NCBI GenBank assembly: GCA_036311285.1
Contig: JAXJQF010000115.1
Location: 1 to 25,291 of the forward strand
Reading direction: 5' to 3'
DNA from: JAXJQF01 sp036311285
Lineage (GTDB): Bacteria; Pseudomonadota; Gammaproteobacteria; Enterobacterales; Succinivibrionaceae
DNA: 25,291 bases
In this document: in pieces, positions 1 to 6,862 of the stretch
How the letters are laid out: every line of letters begins with the position of its first letter
Position numbering within the stretch: the stretch's first letter is position 1
The notes under the pieces: generated by a model
What the model was told of the DNA's origin: nothing
Database searches by the model: none
Seen by the model: the letters and a program-made list of their open reading frames with translations, nothing else
Made by a program: the position numbers and the translations under genes

Positions 1-44
1 TGCCAAGGTTAGGGTCGCGAGTTCGAGCCTCGTTTCCCGCTCCA
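1..44 (+). tRNA. tRNA-Gly (anticodon GCC), 3' part only
   Basis: The window opens inside the anticodon loop: t-GCC-aa is followed by the 3' anticodon strand, the variable loop, a T arm with GTTCGAG, the acceptor 3' strand TTCCCGC, discriminator T and an encoded CCA at 42-44. The sequence matches gammaproteobacterial tRNA-Gly(GCC) nearly base for base from memory. The 5' half lies outside the window. It sits four bases upstream of a tRNA-Leu, so the two are probably cut from one transcript. Confidence 0.93.
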
Positions 45-48
45 GAAA

Positions 49-138
49 GCCCGAGTGGTGAAATCGGTAGACACAAGGGATTTAAAATCCCTCGGAACTT
101 ATACTTCCGTGCCAGTTCGATTCTGGCCTCGGGCACCA
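49..138 (+). tRNA. tRNA-Leu (anticodon UAA)
   Basis: This is a complete class II tRNA. Acceptor strands GCCCGAG (49-55) and CTCGGGC (128-134) pair over 7 bp, followed by A135 and encoded CCA 136-138. The anticodon stem AGGGA/TCCCT encloses loop TTTAAAA with anticodon TAA at 83-85. A long variable arm and a T arm (GCCAG, TTCGATT, CTGGC) follow. The UAA anticodon reads UUA, by far the commonest leucine codon in the highly expressed genes here (carB, fumarase). No clear intrinsic terminator follows it. Confidence 0.97.
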
Positions 139-474
139 TTTAAAATATTCTTAAGTTCATTTAATAATCAACTAATTCTATTACAAGATAATTTAATTTA
201 TACTTTTATTGTTAACTATTTTTGTTTGTATTGGTTGAGCTTGTTAGACTACGTATTTAACGATTTTGGAAGCTATTTTATTTATTAATTTTAGAATAAC
301 TGTCTCATCTCATAATTTAATTATTAAAATCTTTTGTAAATAATATCTTTTGTGTATAATCAAAATAAGAAATGAATATTAAAATTTGTTTCTATCTTTT
401 TGAATGAAGTTACATAATTCTATTAAAATAGAGAATAACAACTTAATATAATAAATAATAATAAGGATATTTAA
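139..474. other. Intergenic, tRNA-Leu to DUF4870-like gene
   Basis: These 336 very AT-rich bases have no supportable gene. An open frame that begins inside the tRNA (55-288) is only read-through of the tRNA sequence. The recognisable elements are a promoter-like TATAAT at 355-360 and a ribosome binding site AAGGA just upstream of the ATG at 475. Confidence 0.6.
334..360 (+). promoter_or_regulatory. Candidate sigma-70 promoter for the DUF4870-like gene
   Basis: TTGTAA (334-339), a 15-base spacer and a perfect TATAAT (355-360) lie 114 bases before the start codon. The short spacer weakens the call. The same TGTGTATAAT string occurs in the candidate promoter near 24387. Confidence 0.45.
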
Positions 475-957
475 ATGTCTGACAATACAACTACAGAATC
501 TAAAGAAACTTTTGATGAAAATGTTGCTACCAATACAGTTGAGGAAGTGACAGAAAAAGAAGAATCTTTAGTTTCTACAACGGAGAGTGTTAATACAGTT
601 CCTACAAACGTTCGCGTTATTGTATTCGTGGCATGGTTTTCTATTTTATTTACCTTATTTATCGGTCCTTTAGTTGTATATTTCTTTAAGAGAAATATTG
701 ATTATGTAAATAATGAAGTGGGTAAAGCTATTAATGTGGGTTTGTTTTTAGCTTTATTATTGTCTCTTTACTTTTTTACAGCGCCACTTTTATTAGCTAT
801 ATTGTATGCTTCTGCAAATATTTCAATTGGGTGTTTAGCAGCTTATAGAGGTAAGGTTGCTGATTTATGGGCTTGTCCTGATTGGATATTTAAAAAGAAC
901 CTAAAAAAGAAAGTATCTAATCCTACTAAGAAAGTATCTAAGTTTGTTCATAAGTAA
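475..957 (+). CDS. DUF4870-like (Tic20-type) membrane protein
   Basis: The 160-residue product begins with about 45 acidic, Thr/Ser/Glu-rich residues. Two hydrophobic segments follow at about 48-71 and 85-119, and the tail is very basic (KKNLKKKVSNPTKKVSKF). The spacing of 'GPLVVYFFKRN', then 'NNEVGKAINVGLFL', then 'AAYRGKVADLWACPDWIF' fits the DUF4870 family, small bacterial membrane proteins of unknown function. AAGGA lies seven bases before the ATG, which supports this start. The gene stands alone between the tRNAs and carAB, and no terminator is evident after it. The acidic head and basic tail are additions to the usual core. Family assignment is by eye and moderate; function is unknown. 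Confidence 0.72.
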   Translation: MSDNTTTESKETFDENVATNTVEEVTEKEESLVSTTESVNTVPTNVRVIVFVAWFSILFTLFIGPLVVYFFKRNIDYVNNEVGKAINVGLFLALLLSLYFFTAPLLLAILYASANISIGCLAAYRGKVADLWACPDWIFKKNLKKKVSNPTKKVSKFVHK

Positions 958-1395
958 TTCGCTAAGATATTAGATGATTGCAAATTGCTATTGTAAAATG
1001 GCTTTAGCTTGTTATTTGATATTTAAGGTTACTTTTTTTAGTTTTTCTTTTGTATATGCTCTAGATGTCAGAGTATGGCAATATTAATACTTTAAATACT
1101 TAAATATTATTTAGATACATTCATTGTAATGATGAGTAATTTGTACAGCATTATTCTTGAATTATATAATTTAGGAAAAATTCCATTAGCACTTAGACCT
1201 TTAACGGTACTTCAATTATTTTTGAAATATTAAATAGTAATATAGTCGGAAAATATTATTCATCAATAAGTGAAAAGTATAAGGAATTACACGGCGATAT
1301 TATTAGTAAAATCATATAGGATTAGTAAAATCAAATGTTTATTTAGAAAACATAAGTATGACATAAAAAAGTGTGATAAAGATTGCAATATTATG

Positions 1396-1423
1396 TTGAA
1401 AAATTTATGTTTTAGTATACAAT
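1396..1423 (+). promoter_or_regulatory. Candidate carAB promoter
   Basis: TTGAAA (1396-1401), 16 bases, then TACAAT (1418-1423). Transcription would begin near 1430, giving a leader of about 85 bases that carries the inverted repeat 1440-1475 almost at its 5' end. In enteric bacteria carAB has tandem promoters controlled by pyrimidines and by arginine through ArgR; only one promoter is visible here. Confidence 0.5.
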
Positions 1424-1439
1424 ATGTGAAATTTAACAA

Positions 1440-1475
1440 GAATTTTTACAGCCTTGAGAACAGTTGTAAAAATTC
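1440..1475. repeat. Perfect 11-bp inverted repeat in the carA leader
   Basis: GAATTTTTACA (1440-1450) and TGTAAAAATTC (1465-1475) are exact reverse complements around 14 bases. The repeat lies just downstream of the likely -10 and 40 bases before the start codon, so it could be a repressor operator or an mRNA hairpin. The two arms contain GAAT and ATTC, the half-sites of ArgR boxes, but their spacing does not match the enteric double box. There is no T tract, so it is not an intrinsic terminator. Confidence 0.6.
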
Positions 1476-1515
1476 ATTTAAAAGTAGTCTCAAATAAGTT
1501 ATCTTGGAGGTCATC

Positions 1516-2658
1516 TTGACTCATTCTGCATTACTCGTGTTGGAAGATGGCACAGTATTCAGAGGTGTTTCATTTGGCGCAAAAGGATGCGCTGTCGGTG
1601 AAGTAGTTTTTAACACCTCTATGACAGGGTATCAGGAAATCTTAACGGATCCTTCCTATTCTAAGCAAATAGTAACACTTACATATCCTCATATCGGTAA
1701 TTATGGTTGTAATTCTGAAGATGAAGAATCTTCAAAGATTCATGCACAAGGTCTTGTAATCCGTGATTTGCCTCTTCTAGCTTCTAACTTTAGAAGTGAA
1801 ATGTCGTTATCTGATTATCTAGTTAAACACAATATCGTTGGTATTTGTGATATCGATACAAGAAAGCTAACTCGCTTATTACGTGAAAAAGGCGCTCAAG
1901 CTGGTTGTATCATGACTGGTGATGATTTAGATGAAGCTAAAGCTTTACAACTAGCTAAAGATTTCCCTGGTTTAAAAGGCATGGACTTAGCAAAGGTTGT
2001 TACATGTGATAAGGCTTATGAATGGACACAAGGCGTTTGGACATTAGGTAATGGCCATAATGATCAAGACGCAACAGTTCTTCCGTATCATGTTGTTGCA
2101 TATGATTTTGGTGCAAAGAACAATATTTTAAGAATGTTAGCGGAAAGAGGTTGTAAATTAACTGTTGTTCCAGCTCAAACTCCTGCTTCAGAAGTTTTAG
2201 CAATGAATCCTGATGGAGTATTTTTATCAAATGGTCCAGGCGATCCTGAACCATGTGATTATGCTCAAGAAGCTATCAAGGTATTCTTAGATAAGGGATT
2301 ACCTATCTTTGGTATTTGTTTAGGTCACCAATTATTAGGTTTAGCAAGTGGTGCTAAGACTATTAAGATGAAGTTCGGTCATCACGGTGCAAATCATCCA
2401 GTTAAGGATGTTGAAAACAATACTGTAATGATTACTTCTCAAAATCACGGTTTTGCTGTAGATAAAGACTCATTACCAGATTGCTTAAGAGTAACTCATG
2501 AATCGTTATTCGATGGCTCATTACAAGGTATGCATCGTACAGATAAGCCTGCATTTAGTTTCCAAGGTCACCCTGAAGCTAGTCCAGGTCCTCATGATGC
2601 AGCAGGTCTATTTGATCACTTTATTGACTTAATTAAAGAATATCGTCAGGGTAAGTAA
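1516..2658 (+). CDS. carA: Carbamoyl-phosphate synthase small (glutaminase) subunit
   Basis: CarA hydrolyses glutamine and channels ammonia to CarB for carbamoyl phosphate, the precursor of pyrimidines and arginine. The 380-residue product matches the family's usual length. An N-terminal CPSase small-chain domain (about 1-150) is followed by a class I glutamine amidotransferase domain (about 190-375). The nucleophile is Cys268 in 'FGICLGHQ', with His352 and Glu354 in 'GHPEASPG', within one residue of the E. coli positions. The start is TTG 1516, five bases after GGAGG (1506-1510). The in-frame TTG at 1504 overlaps that ribosome binding site and would add four residues, so it is unlikely. The stop codon directly abuts the carB ATG. 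Confidence 0.97.
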   Translation: MTHSALLVLEDGTVFRGVSFGAKGCAVGEVVFNTSMTGYQEILTDPSYSKQIVTLTYPHIGNYGCNSEDEESSKIHAQGLVIRDLPLLASNFRSEMSLSDYLVKHNIVGICDIDTRKLTRLLREKGAQAGCIMTGDDLDEAKALQLAKDFPGLKGMDLAKVVTCDKAYEWTQGVWTLGNGHNDQDATVLPYHVVAYDFGAKNNILRMLAERGCKLTVVPAQTPASEVLAMNPDGVFLSNGPGDPEPCDYAQEAIKVFLDKGLPIFGICLGHQLLGLASGAKTIKMKFGHHGANHPVKDVENNTVMITSQNHGFAVDKDSLPDCLRVTHESLFDGSLQGMHRTDKPAFSFQGHPEASPGPHDAAGLFDHFIDLIKEYRQGK

Positions 2659-5600
2659 ATGGCAAAGCGTACAGATTTAAAGAGTATTTTAATTCTAGGT
2701 GCTGGTCCGATTGTGATCGGTCAAGCATGTGAATTCGACTATTCAGGAGCTCAAGCTTGTAAGGCATTAAAGGAAGAAGGGTATAGAGTTATTCTTGTTA
2801 ACTCAAATCCTGCTACTATAATGACAGATCCTGAAATGGCTGATGCAACTTACATTGAACCAATTAATTGGCAAGTTGTAAGTCGTATTATTGAAAAAGA
2901 ACGTCCTGATGCAATCTTACCTACAATGGGTGGTCAAACTGCATTAAATTGTGCTTTAGACTTAGCAAATAACGGCGTTTTAGAAAAGTTTGGCGTTGAA
3001 ATGATTGGTGCTACAGCTGATGCAATTGATAAAGCTGAAGACCGTGATCGTTTTGACAAAGCTATGAAGAATATCGGTTTAAGTTGTCCAAGAGCTGGTA
3101 TTGCACATAGCATGGAAGAAGCATGGAAGGTTCAAAGTGAAGTTGGCTTCCCATGTATTATTCGTCCATCATTCACAATGGGCGGTTCAGGTGGTGGTAT
3201 CGCTTATAACCCAGACGAATTTGAAGAAATTTGTGCGAGAGGTTTAGATTTATCTCCTACTCATGAATTATTAATCGATGAATCATTAATCGGTTGGAAG
3301 GAATACGAAATGGAAGTTGTTCGTGATAAGAACGACAACTGTATTATCGTATGTTCAATCGAAAACTTTGACCCAATGGGTATCCATACAGGTGACTCAA
3401 TAACTGTAGCTCCTGCTCAAACATTAACTGATAAAGAATACCAAATTATGCGTAATGCATCTATGGCTGTTCTAAGAGAAATTGGTGTTGAAACAGGTGG
3501 TTCTAACGTTCAATTTGGTATCAATCCTAAAGACGGTAGAATGGTTATCATTGAAATGAATCCTCGTGTATCTCGTTCATCTGCATTAGCTTCTAAGGCA
3601 ACAGGTTTCCCTATTGCAAAGATTGCAGCTAAGTTAGCGGTAGGTTATACACTTGATGAATTAAAGAATGATATCACTAATGGTTTAACACCTGCTTCAT
3701 TTGAACCATCAATTGACTATGTTGTTACGAAGGTGCCTCGTTTTAACTTTGAAAAGTTCGCACAAGCTAACGATAGATTAACAACTCAAATGAAGTCTGT
3801 TGGTGAAGTAATGGCTATTGGTAGAAACTTCCAAGAATCATTACACAAGGCTTTACGTGGTCTAGAAATTGGTAAGAGTGGTTTTGATCCAGAAGTTAAT
3901 CTTAAGGATGAAAACGCAAGACATGTTATTGAACACGAATTACAAGAACCAGGTGCGCGTCGTATTTGGTATATTGCAGATGCTTTCCGTTTAGGTATGA
4001 GCATGGAAGAAGTGTTCGATTTAACTGACATCGATCCATGGTTCTTAGTTCAAATTGAAGAAATTGTTCAATTAGAAAGAAAGATCTCTGAAGTTGGACT
4101 AGCTGGATTAGATGAAGATTTCTTACGTATGATTAAGCGTAAGGGCTTCTCAGATATCAGAATCAGTAAGTTATTAGGTGTTAAAGAAAGTGAAATCAGA
4201 AAGCTTCGTACTCGTTTAGGTGTATTACCTGTATTTAAGCGTGTAGATACTTGTGCTGCTGAATTTGCAACAACTACAGCTTACATGTACTCATCATATG
4301 ATGAAGAATGCGAAGTAGAAGATACTGATAAGAAAAAAATCATGATTTTAGGCGGTGGTCCTAACAGAATCGGTCAAGGTATCGAGTTTGATTACTGTTG
4401 CGTTCATGCTGCTTTAGCATTACGTGAAGACGGCTATGAAACAATCATGGTTAACTGTAACCCTGAAACTGTGTCTACAGACTACGATACATCAGACAGA
4501 TTATACTTTGAACCAGTTACATTAGAAGACGTATTAGAAATCGTTCGCGTTGAAAAACCTCACGGTGTAATTGTTCAATTTGGTGGTCAAACACCATTAA
4601 AACTTGCATTAGCATTAGAAAAGGCTGGTGTACCTATCATTGGTACTAGTCCAGATGCTATCGATAGAGCTGAAGACAGAGAAAGATTCCAACAAGCTGT
4701 AAATCGTTTAAATTTATTACAACCTAAGAATGCAACAGTATTTGCATTAGATGAAGCAGTAAAAGAAGCGGCTGAAATCACTTATCCATTAGTTGTACGT
4801 CCATCTTATGTATTAGGTGGTAGAGCGATGGAAATTGTTTATGATGAAATCGATTTAAGACGCTACTTTAAGGAAGCTGTTAAGGTTTCAAACGAATCTC
4901 CTGTATTATTAGATAAGTTCTTAGATAGTGCTACAGAAGTTGACGTTGATGCTTTATGTGATGGTAAGGACGTTGTAATTGGCGGTATCATGGAACACAT
5001 TGAACAATGTGGTATTCACTCAGGTGACTCTAGTTGTTCATTACCTCCATATCAATTACCAGTTAAGATTCAAGACAAGATTCGTGAACAAGTTAGAAAA
5101 CTTGCTTTAGAATTAGGTGTTAATGGTTTAATGAATACTCAGTTTGCTGTTCGTGGTGATGATGTGTTCTTAATTGAAGTTAACCCTCGTGCTGCTAGAA
5201 CTGTTCCGTTCGTATCTAAAGCTACAGGCGTGCCTTTAGCTAAGGTTGCAGCAAGAATCATGGTTGGTCAAACATTAGCTGAACAAGGTATTACATCTGA
5301 AGTTATTCCTCCATATTATTCTGTAAAGGAAGTTGTATTACCATTTAACAAGTTCCCTGGTGTGGATCCTTTATTAGGACCAGAAATGAGATCAACAGGT
5401 GAAGTTATGGGTGTTGGTGATACATTCCCAGAAGCTTTTGCTAAGGCTCAAATGGGTGCTGGTGCTACAATACAGAAGAGTGGTAAGGTATTACTATCTG
5501 TGAGAAATTCAGACAAGCACCGTTTACCAGAATTAGGTAAGCGTTTAATTGCACAAGGTTTCTCAATTGATGCAACAAGTGGTACTTACAAGGTATTGTC

Positions 5601-5889
5601 AGCGGCTGGTATTGAATGTCGTAAGGTTAAGAAGGTTTATGAAGGTAGACCAAATATTCTTGACTTCATGAAGACTGGCGAATACAACTATGTAATTAAC
5701 ACAACTGAAGGTCGTCAAGCAATTGAAGATTCTAAGACATTAAGACGTGGTGCATTGCAATTTAAGGTTACTTATGTAACTACATTAAATGCAGCATTTG
5801 CTTCTGCAATGGCTAATGAAGAAAATGTTGACGAAACTAAGAATGTTTCATCAGTTCAAGAATTACACGCTAGAATTAAAAATGCTTAA
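2659..5889 (+). CDS. carB: Carbamoyl-phosphate synthase large subunit
   Basis: CarB joins bicarbonate, two ATP and CarA-derived ammonia into carbamoyl phosphate. Its 1076 residues match the full-length family (about 1073 in E. coli). Two homologous ATP-grasp halves are clear: the first opens with 'ILGAGPIVIGQACEFDYSG' and the second, near residue 555, with 'ILGGGPNRIGQGIEFDYCC'. Each half carries its 'GGQT' and 'NPRVSRSSALASKATG' or 'NPRAARTVPFVSKATG' motif. The C-terminal 130 or so residues are the MGS-like allosteric domain that binds UMP, IMP and ornithine in characterised enzymes. The ATG follows the carA TAA without a gap (TAAATG), implying coupled translation. Leucine is almost always TTA, as in other highly expressed genes here. 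A strong terminator follows 22 bases later. Confidence 0.98.
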   Translation: MAKRTDLKSILILGAGPIVIGQACEFDYSGAQACKALKEEGYRVILVNSNPATIMTDPEMADATYIEPINWQVVSRIIEKERPDAILPTMGGQTALNCALDLANNGVLEKFGVEMIGATADAIDKAEDRDRFDKAMKNIGLSCPRAGIAHSMEEAWKVQSEVGFPCIIRPSFTMGGSGGGIAYNPDEFEEICARGLDLSPTHELLIDESLIGWKEYEMEVVRDKNDNCIIVCSIENFDPMGIHTGDSITVAPAQTLTDKEYQIMRNASMAVLREIGVETGGSNVQFGINPKDGRMVIIEMNPRVSRSSALASKATGFPIAKIAAKLAVGYTLDELKNDITNGLTPASFEPSIDYVVTKVPRFNFEKFAQANDRLTTQMKSVGEVMAIGRNFQESLHKALRGLEIGKSGFDPEVNLKDENARHVIEHELQEPGARRIWYIADAFRLGMSMEEVFDLTDIDPWFLVQIEEIVQLERKISEVGLAGLDEDFLRMIKRKGFSDIRISKLLGVKESEIRKLRTRLGVLPVFKRVDTCAAEFATTTAYMYSSYDEECEVEDTDKKKIMILGGGPNRIGQGIEFDYCCVHAALALREDGYETIMVNCNPETVSTDYDTSDRLYFEPVTLEDVLEIVRVEKPHGVIVQFGGQTPLKLALALEKAGVPIIGTSPDAIDRAEDRERFQQAVNRLNLLQPKNATVFALDEAVKEAAEITYPLVVRPSYVLGGRAMEIVYDEIDLRRYFKEAVKVSNESPVLLDKFLDSATEVDVDALCDGKDVVIGGIMEHIEQCGIHSGDSSCSLPPYQLPVKIQDKIREQVRKLALELGVNGLMNTQFAVRGDDVFLIEVNPRAARTVPFVSKATGVPLAKVAARIMVGQTLAEQGITSEVIPPYYSVKEVVLPFNKFPGVDPLLGPEMRSTGEVMGVGDTFPEAFAKAQMGAGATIQKSGKVLLSVRNSDKHRLPELGKRLIAQGFSIDATSGTYKVLSAAGIECRKVKKVYEGRPNILDFMKTGEYNYVINTTEGRQAIEDSKTLRRGALQFKVTYVTTLNAAFASAMANEENVDETKNVSSVQELHARIKNA

Positions 5890-5911
5890 TTTTAGAGTTA
5901 GTTAAAATAAG

Positions 5912-5938
5912 AAAAGGGAGCACATGCTCCCTTTTTTA
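5912..5938 (+). terminator. Intrinsic terminator of carAB
   Basis: GGGAGC and GCTCCC pair around ACAT and are flanked by AAAA upstream and TTTTTT downstream, 22 bases after the carB stop. The flanking A and T runs let it work in both directions, so it may also stop transcripts arriving from the opposing hpt gene. Confidence 0.9.
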
Positions 5939-6044
5939 TCATGTAATCTTGTTTATCGTTTGCTTTGTTTTAGCATTTGCTCTTTCATTTTATGCATTTT
6001 AGACTTTTTTAGCATTGTTGACGATTATAGAATTACTTTTGAAA

Positions 6045-6401
6045 TTACTTTTGAGAGAAATATAATTCAAGTCCTTGCTTAGTAAGATTGTACTTTTCAG
6101 TAACTGCTTCTAATAGTTTCGGAGCATCTTCTATGTTTCCAGCTCTTAAGTATTCAACAAGTTCATTTAATGGAACGAGTAATTCACTAAAACTAAGATT
6201 GCCACATACACCTTTAAGAGTGTGAGCATGGAAAAAACCTTCTTCAGGATTTTTATTTTCAATGGCTTGTTTTAGCTGAGGATAGGTATCATTTTGACTA
6301 AATTTTGCTAAAAATTTTTCATACATAGCAGCATTATTCATGAATCTACTTAAACCATCATTGACGTCAATACCATAATTTTTTAGATCTTCAATGTTCA
6401 T
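6045..6401 (-). CDS. Stand-alone Hpt phosphotransfer protein
   Basis: The 118 residues form a single Hpt domain. The motif 'HAHTLKGVCGNLSF' carries the phospho-accepting His60 with the conserved Lys63-Gly64. The rest is alternating hydrophobic and charged helix, as expected for a four-helix bundle. There is no kinase, transmembrane or output domain. Hpt proteins relay phosphate between the receiver domain of a hybrid kinase and a final response regulator. GAGGGG lies about nine bases before the ATG. The gene is divergent from the REC-EAL protein gene across 461 bases, which makes that receiver a plausible partner, but this is inference. It faces the carAB terminator at its 3' end. Confidence 0.88.
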   Translation of the reverse strand: MNIEDLKNYGIDVNDGLSRFMNNAAMYEKFLAKFSQNDTYPQLKQAIENKNPEEGFFHAHTLKGVCGNLSFSELLVPLNELVEYLRAGNIEDAPKLLEAVTEKYNLTKQGLELYFSQK

Positions 6402-6862
6402 AATAGCTTTCCCCTCAATTTAGGAATTTTGGGTTATCTCTTATTAAAAATTATAGTGTTAAAAATATATGTTTATGTTTTTGTTACTTTTATTTGTGAT
6501 ATATGTTTCTTGAGAGGTATAAAATTCCTTTATTATGTGAAAGCAATCACAAGTGGAAAATTGACGGATTAATACTAAATTTTGAAGTTAATCGATTAAC
6601 TTTATATGATCAAGATATACTTTTTAAAAGTCCATTTTTTTTTTTTAGTAAAATTTTTGTATTATTAAATTATTACAGAAAAATTTGTTTAATTTACAAT
6701 CAACTCACTCTTTGGGGTATGGAGAATTTAAAAATTTAGATATCTTTTTATTAGATATTTAACTAGTTGTTATAGTTATAAATGGACTAATTTTTTTTAC
6801 TATTATTATAACTTCTTAAGAAATATATAAATAATTATAATAAAGAGCATGGAGATTAATCA
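6402..6862. other. Divergent intergenic region, hpt to REC-EAL gene
   Basis: These 461 extremely AT-rich bases should carry both divergent promoters. On the minus strand TATAAT (6450-6455 as ATTATA) could serve hpt. On the plus strand TATAAT at 6836-6841 is too near the ribosome binding site to be the only promoter of the next gene. A 78-codon frame at 6503-6739 has no ribosome binding site and runs through a T12 tract; I do not regard it as a gene. Confidence 0.45.

Larger units (their letters stand above)
958..1515. other. Intergenic, DUF4870-like gene to carA
   Basis: These 558 AT-rich bases contain no convincing gene. A 34-codon open frame at 1129-1233 (MMSNLYSIILELYNLGK...) has no ribosome binding site and resembles nothing I know. 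A longer lysine-rich frame at 1270-1497 overlaps the carA promoter and leader and is rejected. The carA promoter and a perfect inverted repeat occupy the last 120 bases. Confidence 0.5.

Noticed and set aside
55..288. Open frame of 77 codons through tRNA-Leu
   Set aside because: It begins inside a complete tRNA gene, lacks a ribosome binding site and its translation is low-complexity hydrophobic sequence typical of AT-rich spacer.
1129..1233. Frame of 34 codons starting MMSNLYSIIL
   Set aside because: It looks somewhat protein-like, but it is short, without a ribosome binding site or recognisable relatives; mentioned only in the gap description.
1435..1480. Enteric-type double ArgR box before carA
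   Set aside because: Only half-sites fit the consensus, and centre spacing differs from the usual 21 bases; kept as an undefined inverted repeat.
1270..1497. Lysine/asparagine-rich frame of 75 codons before carA
   Set aside because: It overlaps the carA promoter and inverted repeat, has no ribosome binding site and resembles translated AT-rich spacer.
1504..1515. Upstream TTG as the carA start
   Set aside because: It overlaps GGAGG, which is ideally spaced for TTG 1516, and adds four residues not typical of CarA.
6503..6739. Frame of 78 codons between hpt and the REC-EAL gene
   Set aside because: It runs through a T12 tract, has no ribosome binding site and lies where two divergent promoters are needed.
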